From NCBI RefSeq assembly GCF_003788585.1, contig NZ_AYKG01000068.1, forward strand, positions 29,503-93,502: a DNA stretch of 64,000 nucleotides, given 5' to 3'. The notes beneath the pieces are model-generated. The model was not told the DNA's origin. It made no database searches and saw only the letters and a program-made list of their open reading frames with translations. How positions within the stretch are numbered: position 1 is the stretch's first letter; each line of letters opens with the position of its first letter. Source of the stretch: Salinisphaera japonica YTM-1. Its GTDB lineage: Bacteria; Pseudomonadota; Gammaproteobacteria; Nevskiales; Salinisphaeraceae. Shown one piece after another: positions 17,089 to 25,065 of the stretch. The position numbers were made by a program, and so were the translations under genes.

Positions 17089-19310
17089 TGGCTTCGTCGC
17101 ACCCCATCGAAGCCAATCTCCGGCCGGCGGTCGAGATCTATACGGCCTATGCCTGCGGTCTCTGTGCGTTTGCCTGCGTGGTCTCGCCCTGGATGCTGGC
17201 GCTCGCCCCGAGCGTGGGCTATGGCATGGCCGCTGCTTTTGGGGTCTTCGGCGGCCATCGGTTCATCCAGGCCTGGCGGATCGTGCGCTATCGGCGCGGT
17301 ATGCGCCGTCTGCCGCGTTTCGCGGTGTCATCGCGTCAGATCCCCGTCAGCAAGCGTTATCTGTGGATCGGCCGGGGATTTGAGTGGCAGGTTCAGCACA
17401 CCCGCCGTCTTTATGAATCCCAACAGCCGGAAGCACAACAGTTTCTACGCCCGAGTCGGATGTATCGCACGGCCCGCGCCCTCGAGGCGCCGCTCGAACG
17501 CCGGCATCTGACCTGGTTCGTGGATGCGCTGCGCGCCGATACGATCTTCAATCCCGTCCGTCCGCTGCCACCCGTGGGTGGGAATCCGGTCTTACACGCC
17601 GTCGAGCCGAACGAGACCGACATTTACATGCCGCTGGCCGATCGAGGCGGGCATACCCTGGTCCAGGGTACGACCGGTGTCGGCAAGACCCGGCTGGCCG
17701 AAGTATTTGTGACCCAGGACATCCGCCGCCAGATCCATGGCGGCGAGGTCGTAATCGTCATCGACCCCAAGGGCGATGCCGATCTGATGAAACGGATGTA
17801 TGTCGAGGCCCAGCGCGCCGGCCGGCTCGACGCGTTCCGCGTGTTCCATCTCGGCTATCCGGAGGTCTCGGCCCGTTACAACGCCGTCGGCCGCTTCGGC
17901 CGGATCTCGGAAGTAGCCACGCGCCTGTCCGGCCAGCTGTCCGGCGAAGGCAACTCCGCGGCCTTTCGCGAGTTCGCTTGGCGCTTCGTGAATATCGTCG
18001 CCCGTGCCCGGCACGCGCTCGGGTACCGGCCCACCTACGAACAGATTCTGGCCGACGTGGTGGCGATCGACGAGCTCATGATCGAGTACGGCAGGCATGC
18101 CCTGCCCGCGGTCGACGAAACAGCCTGGCAACAGATCATCGAGATCGAAGGCGGGCTCAACGAAAAGAAAGTCCCCCGCAACATGCAGGGCCGGAATTAT
18201 CGCGTGGTCGCGATCGAGATCTATCTGCAGCGCAACAAGGTCGCCGATCCGGTTCTCGCGGGCTTGAGATCCGCGGTGCGCTACGACAAGACCTATTTCG
18301 ACAAGATCGTGGCCTCGCTGTTGCCGCTGTTGGAAAAACTGACCACCGGCAAGACCGCCGAGCTCCTGTCGCCGGACTACAACGACATCGACGACGAGCG
18401 GCCGATATTCGACTGGCGCCAGGTCATCCGCCAGCGCGGCGTCGTCTACGTCGGACTCGACGCGTTGTCTGATTTCGAGGTCGCCCAGGCCGTGGGCAAT
18501 TCCATGTTCGCGGACCTGGTCTCGGTGGCCGGTGATATCTACAAGCGCGGCGTCGACGACGGCCTGCCGGGTGCCGATCCCGACAGCAAGCCGACCATCA
18601 ATCTGCACTGCGACGAATTCAACGAGCTCATCGGCGACGAGTTCATTCCGCTCATGAACAAAGGCCGTGGTGCCGGCATCCAGATCACCGCCTATACCCA
18701 GACCCTGTCCGACATCGAAGCAAGGCTGGGTAACGCGCCCAAGGCGCGCCAGGTTATCGGCAACTTCAACAACGTCATCATGCTGCGCGTGCGCGAGGAA
18801 ACCACGGCCCAGCTGCTCACGCGTCAGCTCCATCAAGTCATGGTCAGCCAGCGAATGCTGGTCTCGATGGCGTCGGATAACTCCGATGTCGACACCGATA
18901 CCGATTTTTCCTCAAGCGGGGGCGATCGCGTGTCGACCCAACAAGTCCCGATGCTCGAGCCGTCCGACATCATCAGATTGCCCAAAGGCCAGGCGTTTGC
19001 ACTACTCGACGGCGGCACGCCATTCAAGATCCGGATGCCGCTGCCCAAAGCCGAGGACTCGGCCGAATTACCGGCCGATCTGTCCGAGATCGCCGAGCGC
19101 ATGCGCGCGCGCTATCAGACCGCCGATCACTGGTGGGCCGACGTCGCGCCGCCGCCGATCACCATCGACAACACATCGTCCGGGCCCGCACCGGCACCGG
19201 CTGCCGCGGACAGCCCACCCGAGGTAGCCCGTCCGGCGGCATCCCAGGTCAGCGCGTGGGCTGGCGACGACATCCATGACGCCGCGCTCGATATCGACGA
19301 CGAGGATTGA
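17088..19310 (+). CDS. traD: Type IV coupling protein TraD (PFGI-1 class)
   Basis: A 740-residue VirD4/TraD-like ATPase that docks the DNA-protein substrate to the secretion channel. Two membrane segments lie in the first 60 residues (YACGLCAFACVVSPWMLALA; VGYGMAAAFGVFGG). Walker A is GTTGVGKTRLAE near residue 195; Walker B is NLHCDEFNELI near 505. The Q-rich motif and Arg-finger region (RGAGIQITAYTQTLSDIEAR) follow, then an acidic, Pro/Ala-rich C-terminus about 90 residues long. Overlaps the next gene by four bases. Confidence 0.92.
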   Translation: MASSHPIEANLRPAVEIYTAYACGLCAFACVVSPWMLALAPSVGYGMAAAFGVFGGHRFIQAWRIVRYRRGMRRLPRFAVSSRQIPVSKRYLWIGRGFEWQVQHTRRLYESQQPEAQQFLRPSRMYRTARALEAPLERRHLTWFVDALRADTIFNPVRPLPPVGGNPVLHAVEPNETDIYMPLADRGGHTLVQGTTGVGKTRLAEVFVTQDIRRQIHGGEVVIVIDPKGDADLMKRMYVEAQRAGRLDAFRVFHLGYPEVSARYNAVGRFGRISEVATRLSGQLSGEGNSAAFREFAWRFVNIVARARHALGYRPTYEQILADVVAIDELMIEYGRHALPAVDETAWQQIIEIEGGLNEKKVPRNMQGRNYRVVAIEIYLQRNKVADPVLAGLRSAVRYDKTYFDKIVASLLPLLEKLTTGKTAELLSPDYNDIDDERPIFDWRQVIRQRGVVYVGLDALSDFEVAQAVGNSMFADLVSVAGDIYKRGVDDGLPGADPDSKPTINLHCDEFNELIGDEFIPLMNKGRGAGIQITAYTQTLSDIEARLGNAPKARQVIGNFNNVIMLRVREETTAQLLTRQLHQVMVSQRMLVSMASDNSDVDTDTDFSSSGGDRVSTQQVPMLEPSDIIRLPKGQAFALLDGGTPFKIRMPLPKAEDSAELPADLSEIAERMRARYQTADHWWADVAPPPITIDNTSSGPAPAPAAADSPPEVARPAASQVSAWAGDDIHDAALDIDDED

Positions 19311-20011
19311 TGATGACCACGTCCCGTGAGTCCCATCCGGCGAAAAAACGCCCGACCTGGTTCGGTTGGGCGGTCGGGTTGCCCTTCCGGATCGTCGCTG
19401 TGGTCGTGGTCTCGATCCTGACCTCGATCGCGGTCGAATGGGTCGGGATCTATGGCGGCTGGTGGGCCCAGCCGGGCGCGGGCCACGCCCAGGGGGTGCT
19501 CACCCACGAGCTCGGCTGGATCGATACCCAGTTCACCCGATCGCTGATTTTCTCCCATCCGGTCGAGATGGCCCGCACGGTCATCACCACGGTCTACGAC
19601 GCGGTGTTTGTCTGGACCGGCATCGCGCCTTGGTTAGGCGCGCACACGAGTAGCGGCGGCGTCTCGCAGACGATCGCCACCTACGGCCAAGCCGGCATCG
19701 ATGTGTCGCTCGTGGTCCTGGTGCGTGTTTTCATTCTCACACTCACTGTGCCCCTGTTCGTGATGGCCGCGGCCGTCGGCATCGTCGACGGTTTGGTCCG
19801 GCGCGACCTGCGCAAGTTCGGGGCCGGCCGCGAGTCGGCGTTCATCTATCACCACGCGAAACGACTGACCGGCCCGGTGTTCATCCTCGGTTGGCTCATC
19901 TATCTGTCCGTGCCGTTCTCGGTCAATCCGAACACGTTTCTCGTGCCGTGCGCGGCCCTGTTCGGCCTGCTGATATCGGTGACGACCGGCTCGTTCAAGA
20001 AATATCTCTAG
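19307..20011 (+). CDS. Conjugative-element membrane protein, PFL_4697 family (TIGR03747)
   Basis: A 234-residue inner-membrane protein with about four membrane segments: near residues 22-42 (FRIVAVVVVSILTSIAVEWV), 130-160, 180-200 and 205-225. The extramembrane segment GIYGGWWAQPGAGHAQG is typical of the family. Always found next to the coupling protein, and probably its membrane partner (inference). Confidence 0.87.
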   Translation: MMMTTSRESHPAKKRPTWFGWAVGLPFRIVAVVVVSILTSIAVEWVGIYGGWWAQPGAGHAQGVLTHELGWIDTQFTRSLIFSHPVEMARTVITTVYDAVFVWTGIAPWLGAHTSSGGVSQTIATYGQAGIDVSLVVLVRVFILTLTVPLFVMAAAVGIVDGLVRRDLRKFGAGRESAFIYHHAKRLTGPVFILGWLIYLSVPFSVNPNTFLVPCAALFGLLISVTTGSFKKYL

Positions 20012-20038
20012 GCCGGTCATGACGGCGTTTGGCGGCCC

Positions 20039-20075
20039 CGGAAAAATTACGACAACCGCGCGCGGAATTTTTCCG
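20039..20075 (+). promoter_or_regulatory. Hairpin inside the transfer operon
   Basis: CGGAAAAATT at 20039-20048 pairs exactly with AATTTTTCCG at 20066-20075, with GC-rich sequence in the loop. It lies between the PFL_4697-type gene and the RAQPRD gene. It could be an attenuator, an RNA-processing site or a weak terminator. Confidence 0.45.
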
Positions 20076-20144
20076 CACACCGCGCGAGTGCTTTGTAACG
20101 ATGCGCTCGACGCTTTGCCATCGACATCGAACGAGGCCGACGAC

Positions 20145-20513
20145 GTGACTGATCGCAACCGATCCAGAATACGGCTTGCTCTGACTGCTGCACTGACGCT
20201 CGGTGTGATGGCGCCGGCCAGTCTGTTTCAGGCCGCAAGCGCGGCCGAGCCGCGCGATCCGATCCAGCGCGAGGACATCGCGCTGATCGAAAAACAGTTG
20301 CAGCGCATTGATTGGGTCATCAACCGCCTAGCTGCGCGACAGGATCAACAGTCCGGTCGGCGCGTGATTCTCGATGTCGACCGGTTGCGCTCGGATGTGA
20401 ATGACATCCGTAACGGCCTGCGCGCGTATCTCGCCCCGCCGCGGCTGCCGCCGCGACAGCCGGCGCCGCTGTCCGGGCAATACCTGGCCCGGCATTCCGG
20501 GGCGAACCCGTGA
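20145..20513 (+). CDS. RAQPRD-family conjugative-element protein (TIGR01690)
   Basis: A small periplasmic protein of 122 residues. After the signal peptide (LALTAALTLGVMAPASL) comes AAEPRDPIQRED, the variant of the family-naming RAQPRD box, then LIEKQLQRIDWVINRLA and RVILDVDRLRSDVNDIRNGL. I choose the GTG at 20145 so that the signal peptide is near the N-terminus; an ATG at 20019 would add about 42 residues and run through the hairpin at 20039. The end overlaps the next gene by four bases. Confidence 0.8.
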   Translation: MTDRNRSRIRLALTAALTLGVMAPASLFQAASAAEPRDPIQREDIALIEKQLQRIDWVINRLAARQDQQSGRRVILDVDRLRSDVNDIRNGLRAYLAPPRLPPRQPAPLSGQYLARHSGANP

Positions 20514-20743
20514 GCCCGACCGCGGCCTTCGACAACGCCGCCGGCGGTTCGACATCGACCATCGCGGTAATCGCGGTCGGCGTAATCGCCACCGCCGTCT
20601 TGCTCTGGGCCGGCTGGGCCCTGTTGTCGGTGTATCTCGGCTGGGCACGAACCCGCGTTGATACGCCCATCGCACAGCGCGCCGTGGTGCGCATCGTCGC
20701 GCTGACCCTCGTGATCCTCTGGATCGCGCTTTCCAACCTCTGA
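20510..20743 (+). CDS. Conjugative-element protein, PFL_4701 family (TIGR03758)
   Basis: A 77-residue protein with two membrane segments (IAVIAVGVIATAVLLWAGWA and RIVALTLVILWIALSNL). Size, order and topology match the PFL_4701 family, a VirB3/TraL-type small membrane component by position (inference). Confidence 0.82.
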   Translation: MSPTAAFDNAAGGSTSTIAVIAVGVIATAVLLWAGWALLSVYLGWARTRVDTPIAQRAVVRIVALTLVILWIALSNL

Positions 20744-20762
20744 TCTACGGGAGAACCGCATC

Positions 20763-21176
20763 ATGCAACGCATCACCCAGCTCACGGCTTTTTTCCAGCA
20801 ACTGGCCCTGGCGCGAACGCTAGGCAACGCCGTATGGCAGGTCCGGCGGCGTCTATCGATCGCGTTTCTGGCGCTGGCCACCCTGCCCCAAGTGGCCCTG
20901 GCCGATCTACCCAGTATCGAGCAACCGAGCAACGGCGGCGGAGGCGGCAGTCTCTACGACAACATCCAGGGCTATCTCGCCGACGCCGCGGTCCTGCTCG
21001 GCCTGATCCTGACCACGGCCGGTTTTCTGGTGGTCGCCGGCAGTGCGCTCGGCAAATTCCGCGAAGCGACCAAGCGCGGTGAATGGGGCGAGTTCATCAC
21101 CGTGGTCGTGGTGGGTGTCGTGCTCGTCGTGATCCTGATCTGGCTCGCCAACAAGGCAGCCGACATTCTGGCGTAA
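20763..21176 (+). CDS. Conjugative-element pilin-like protein, PFL_4702 family (TIGR03745)
   Basis: A 137-residue protein with a long signal-like N-terminus, ending LPQVALADLPS, then a Gly-rich NGGGGGSLYDNIQGYL. Two membrane helices follow (AVLLGLILTTAGFLVVAGSA, then FITVVVVGVVLVVILIWLAN). The topology is that of a conjugative pilin or VirB2-like subunit, and the family is often called that. GGGAG precedes the ATG. Confidence 0.85.
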   Translation: MQRITQLTAFFQQLALARTLGNAVWQVRRRLSIAFLALATLPQVALADLPSIEQPSNGGGGGSLYDNIQGYLADAAVLLGLILTTAGFLVVAGSALGKFREATKRGEWGEFITVVVVGVVLVVILIWLANKAADILA

Positions 21177-21189
21177 GTCGCTGACTCTT

Positions 21190-21573
21190 ATGCCAGATCA
21201 ACACACTATCACGTTCGTGCCAACGCGGCTCAACAAGGCCCCGATCGTCTTTCGTGGCATGACGGGCCGCGAGGTCGGCCTGGTGTCGATCGGCGGTCTT
21301 TTGGCCGGCATCCCGCTGGGCCTGATCGGCTGGTGGGCGATCGGCATGATCGCGATGTTGCCGACCGTGATGTTTGGGTTCTCCGGCATCGCGGTCTGGT
21401 TTGGCGGCACCCTCATGCGTCGGTTGCGCCGCGGCCGGCCCGAGACCTGGCTGTATCGCCGCCTGCAGTGGTTCGCGGCCCAGCGCGGTTTCAACAGCGC
21501 CGGCCTGATCATCCGGACCGCGACCTATCGGGCCCGCCGCGATCGCAGTTTTCATACCGGAGATCCCCTGTGA
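21190..21573 (+). CDS. Conjugative-element protein, TIGR03750 family
   Basis: A 127-residue membrane protein: FVPTRLNKAPIVFRGMTGRE opens the protein, then two helices (GGLLAGIPLGLIGWWAIGMI, then a second), then basic RRGRPETWLYRRLQWFA. This matches a TraL/VirB3-like family in MPF_G operons. Its stop overlaps the GTG start of the next gene. Confidence 0.85.
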   Translation: MPDQHTITFVPTRLNKAPIVFRGMTGREVGLVSIGGLLAGIPLGLIGWWAIGMIAMLPTVMFGFSGIAVWFGGTLMRRLRRGRPETWLYRRLQWFAAQRGFNSAGLIIRTATYRARRDRSFHTGDPL

Positions 21574-22259
21574 GCAAGTTTCGCCACGGCAACGCCTCCC
21601 GCGACGCCCATATCAATTCGCTGCGTGTGATCATCGCGGTGCTGGCGATCCTTTTGTGCGGTGCGGGCTACGGCTGGTATCAGGCCCCGCAGAATCTGAC
21701 CATCCACAATCCGCCGGATCTGCGCTCAGGCTCGACCCGTAAGTGGTGGGAAGTCCCACCCTCCACGGTCTATTCGTTCGGTCTGTATATCTGGCAACAG
21801 ATCAACCACTGGCCCAAGGACGGCAAGGTCGATTACAAGGCCAATCTGCAACGCTATAGCGCCTATTTGACGCCCAGCTGCCAGACCCAGCTCGCCCGCA
21901 ACTACCAACGGCGCGTCCATCGCGACGAGCTCGATGATCGCGTGCGCACGCTGCAGGAGATCCCCGGCCACGGCTACCAGCCGGACGACGTCACGATTCT
22001 CGATCGTGATCATTGGGTGATCTCGCTCAACGCCGAAATCAACGAATACCTGCGCGGCACGCCGGTCCGCGATCTGTATATCCGTTATTACCTGCGGGTC
22101 GTGCGCGCCGACGTCGATCCGGAAACCAATCCCTTCGGCCTGCGACTGGATTGCTTTGCCAAGCCGGCGGTGCGCCTGACCTGGCCGCACAAGACACCGG
22201 ATTCCGAGACCACCGACATCAGCCCGGCCGAGGCCGGTACCGAGGAGGATGCATCCTGA
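21570..22259 (+). CDS. Conjugative-element protein, TIGR03746 family
   Basis: A 229-residue bitopic protein starting at a GTG (21570) inside the previous stop. It has a short cytoplasmic N-terminus, one membrane helix (INSLRVIIAVLAILLCGAGY), then a periplasmic domain (LTIHNPPDLRSGSTRKWWEV, YSFGLYIWQQINHWP). It resembles VirB8/TraE-type channel scaffolds in topology. The frame is open well upstream, but only this start fits the family. Confidence 0.83.
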   Translation: MSKFRHGNASRDAHINSLRVIIAVLAILLCGAGYGWYQAPQNLTIHNPPDLRSGSTRKWWEVPPSTVYSFGLYIWQQINHWPKDGKVDYKANLQRYSAYLTPSCQTQLARNYQRRVHRDELDDRVRTLQEIPGHGYQPDDVTILDRDHWVISLNAEINEYLRGTPVRDLYIRYYLRVVRADVDPETNPFGLRLDCFAKPAVRLTWPHKTPDSETTDISPAEAGTEEDAS

Positions 22260-23170
22260 TGCAACCCGTCCACTCAATCGATCGCGGCCACTGGCGCGCG
22301 CTGTTGGGCGCGCTCGTGGCAAGCCTGATGGCGGTCACGAGCGCCCACGCGACCGATATCCGCCACTGGAAGCGCGAGCCGATCGACATCAAGCTGCCGG
22401 TCGGCACCGAGCGCATCGTGGTCTTCGGTCATGAAGTCCGCGTCGGCCTGCCGCCCAACATCGCCAATCCCAAGGTTCTGCGCGTGCAGTCGACGGGCGG
22501 CGCGGTGTATCTGAAAGCCAAAAAGCCATTCGATACGCAGCGCGTCCAGGTCCAGGACATGCAAACCGGCCAGATCCTGTTGTTCGATTTGTCGGCCGTT
22601 CCGCAGGCGAGTCACGAGACCGTGAAAATCCAGGTCGATCGTGATTCGACAGCGACCTCCAGCGGTTCCGGCGACTCCGATCAGGCGACAAGCGATTCAG
22701 TGCAGCACAAACCGGTACCGGCCGAGGCGTTTCCCGGCGGCTCGATTCACCAGGGCGCGCCGATACCGGTGGCGCTGGTCCGGCATGCCGCCCAGGCGTT
22801 GTATTCGCCGCAACGGATCGTCGCCGGATCCAACCGCATCCATCGGATCGCGGTTGAACACCGTGGTATCTCCGGGTTGTTGCCGGCTTATCCAGTGGCC
22901 GCCAAACCGCTCGCCGCCTGGCGCGAAGCGCCCTACACGGTGACCGCGATCGAAATCACCAATCGCGATCCCAACCGAACGTTCCGATTGGATCCGCGCA
23001 ATCTCGCCGGCGACTTCTACGCGGCCAGTTTCATGCACGACACGGTCGGGCCGGCCGGTCGGCTCGCCGATACCACGACACTGTTCACCGTCACGAAAAA
23101 CGGCGCATTGGCCGATGCGTTGACGCCCCCGGCCGGCGACCTGGCAACGGAGGCCGACGATGCAGATTAA
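22259..23170 (+). CDS. Conjugative-element protein, TIGR03749 family (TraK/VirB9-like)
   Basis: A 303-residue exported protein: signal peptide ending in SAHAT, then HWKREPIDIKLPVGTERIVV and VGLPPNIANPKVLRVQSTGG, a beta-rich domain like TraK. Residues about 135-160 are a Ser/Asp linker. The C-terminal domain contains TVTAIEITNRDPNRTFRLDP. Probably part of the outer-membrane core complex. The stop overlaps the next gene by 11 bases. Confidence 0.86.
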   Translation: MQPVHSIDRGHWRALLGALVASLMAVTSAHATDIRHWKREPIDIKLPVGTERIVVFGHEVRVGLPPNIANPKVLRVQSTGGAVYLKAKKPFDTQRVQVQDMQTGQILLFDLSAVPQASHETVKIQVDRDSTATSSGSGDSDQATSDSVQHKPVPAEAFPGGSIHQGAPIPVALVRHAAQALYSPQRIVAGSNRIHRIAVEHRGISGLLPAYPVAAKPLAAWREAPYTVTAIEITNRDPNRTFRLDPRNLAGDFYAASFMHDTVGPAGRLADTTTLFTVTKNGALADALTPPAGDLATEADDAD

Positions 23171-24605
23171 GTCCAACGCGCTGCTCAAGTTCGGCGTGCC
23201 GGTGCTGGTTGGGATCGGCGTGGTCCTTGGTCTGCGTTCCTGCCTGCACCACGACAGCGACCCATCAACGACAGCCGACACCAGCCAGCCAAAGGCCACG
23301 CGCCAGCTGACCGAGAGTGAACGCAACATGCTCGGCGTCGAGGCGGACAGTCCCAAGGACACGGTCTCGACGCTCGTTGCCAAATACCAGCAGATGCAGC
23401 AGCAGCTGGAAGACTCGCTGCAGCAATCGGAAAAACTGCGCGAGCAGAACGAACAGCTGGCCGAGGACAAACGCAATATACAGGGCGCCATCAGCAATGC
23501 CCTGGCCAAGCAGCAATCGGAAAGCCGACATCAGCGCGACTCGCTGGTGGATTCGTTGACTCGCAAGATCTCGAATCTGAAAGCGACGATCGATATCGGG
23601 TCCAACGACGACAACGGACAGAATAATGATATGCCGGTCGGTCTCGGTCTGCACGGCGAGAAACCGGCCGGTACGGCCGGCGGTCTGTCGTGGGTCAATC
23701 CACTGGAAGTCAGCGCTGCGAATTCGGGTGCGACGGACGGCAACGGTGGATCCGACAACGGCGGCTCGGCGTTTTCGACCGCGTTCGCCTCCGGCAAGCA
23801 GGCCGTGAAGTCAGCCGGCGCGCAGGCCGACCAAGCACTGTCCGGCAACGACAACAAGGCGGCGGCCGGCACGCCGGTCTATACCGTGCCGAAAAACGCG
23901 ACCCTGGTGGGCTCTGTGGCCATGACGGCCCTGCTCGGCCGCGTGCCGATCAACGGCTCGGTGACCGATCCCTACCCGTTCAAGGTGGTCATCGGACCGA
24001 AGAACCTGACCGCCAACGGCATCCAGCTGCCCGAGCTCAAGGGCGCGATCGTGTCCGGGACCGCCACCGGCGACTGGACGCTGTCCTGCGTGCGCGGGAA
24101 AGTGAAATCGATCACGTTCGTGTTCGCCGACGGCACGGTACGCACCGTGCCGAAGTCGGATGAGCCCGGCGAAGGCGGCTCGAATGACAGCGACGATGAC
24201 GATATCGGTTATCTGTCCAACCCCCAGGGCGTGCCCTGTGTCGCGGGTACGCGCAAGACCAACGCGCGTTCCTACATTCTGACCAGCCTGCTGCTGTCGG
24301 CCGGTGCGGCCGGCGCCAATGCCTATGCCGGTGGCGAGACCACCACCAGCGTCTCGGGGCTGGGCACCACCACGGGTGTGACCGGCAACGTCGGCAAGTA
24401 CATCGCCGGTTCCGCGGCCTCATCGGGTCTGAACGAAGTCCGCCAATGGATCCAGAAGCGCTTCGGCCAGACCTTCGATGCCGTCTATGTCCCGCCGGGC
24501 CAGGCCGTGGCGGTGAACATCGACAAGCAGCTGCCCATCGACTACGAACACCCAGGACGGAAGGTGCATTATGCGCATCCCGCACGCTCGAACGGCCTCG
24601 ATTAG
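23160..24605 (+). CDS. Conjugative-element protein, PFL_4705 family (TIGR03752, TraB/VirB10-like)
   Basis: A 481-residue bitopic protein: one membrane helix near residues 8-24 (LLKFGVPVLVGIGVVLGLRS), a coiled coil at about 70-150 (YQQMQQQLEDSLQQSEKLRE), and a beta-rich C-terminal VirB10-like domain (VPKNATLVGSVAMTALLGRV). It ends with GQAVAVNIDKQLPID. It probably spans the envelope and links TraK- and TraV-like parts. Overlaps the next gene by 35 bases. Confidence 0.87.
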   Translation: MQIKSNALLKFGVPVLVGIGVVLGLRSCLHHDSDPSTTADTSQPKATRQLTESERNMLGVEADSPKDTVSTLVAKYQQMQQQLEDSLQQSEKLREQNEQLAEDKRNIQGAISNALAKQQSESRHQRDSLVDSLTRKISNLKATIDIGSNDDNGQNNDMPVGLGLHGEKPAGTAGGLSWVNPLEVSAANSGATDGNGGSDNGGSAFSTAFASGKQAVKSAGAQADQALSGNDNKAAAGTPVYTVPKNATLVGSVAMTALLGRVPINGSVTDPYPFKVVIGPKNLTANGIQLPELKGAIVSGTATGDWTLSCVRGKVKSITFVFADGTVRTVPKSDEPGEGGSNDSDDDDIGYLSNPQGVPCVAGTRKTNARSYILTSLLLSAGAAGANAYAGGETTTSVSGLGTTTGVTGNVGKYIAGSAASSGLNEVRQWIQKRFGQTFDAVYVPPGQAVAVNIDKQLPIDYEHPGRKVHYAHPARSNGLD

Positions 24606-25065
24606 CGGGCTCGCATTGGCCGCGGCCCTGGCCGTGTCCGGATGCGCGACCTCGCAGGATGAACTGTTACCGACCAATGGCACGACCATGGCCGGGATCT
24701 GGCAGCGCGCAACCATCGGCAGCGGTGTGACGCGCCGTGCCGGCGACAGCGACGGTGATCACACCACCGATCTGCAGCATGCCCGATCGGCGCTGCGCCG
24801 GCCAGTTGCGCCGGCGAATCTGATCGCCGAGCGCAGCGCCTATACGCGCACCGCGGCCAACGAGATCCACAGCCAGTTTTCGCGCCTGCCGAATCCGGAT
24901 CTGACGCTCTATATCTTCCCGCATTTGTCGGGCGGAACCAGTGAACAAGTGCCGATACCCGGCTATACGACGATCTTTCCACTGTATGACCGGCCGCACT
25001 ATGGCCAGCCCGGCGAGCGCACCGCTTATCAGCCGGTGACCGACCCTGGGAGCGCCGCGCGATGA
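24571..25065 (+). CDS. Conjugative-element lipoprotein, TIGR03751 family (TraV-like)
   Basis: A 164-residue lipoprotein: lipobox VSGC in ALAAALAVSGCATSQDELLP. Family marks are LPTNGTTMAGIWQ and FSRLPNPDLTLYIFPHLS. It probably belongs to the outer-membrane core with the TIGR03749 and TIGR03752 proteins. Overlaps both neighbours. Confidence 0.85.
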   Translation: MRIPHARTASISGLALAAALAVSGCATSQDELLPTNGTTMAGIWQRATIGSGVTRRAGDSDGDHTTDLQHARSALRRPVAPANLIAERSAYTRTAANEIHSQFSRLPNPDLTLYIFPHLSGGTSEQVPIPGYTTIFPLYDRPHYGQPGERTAYQPVTDPGSAAR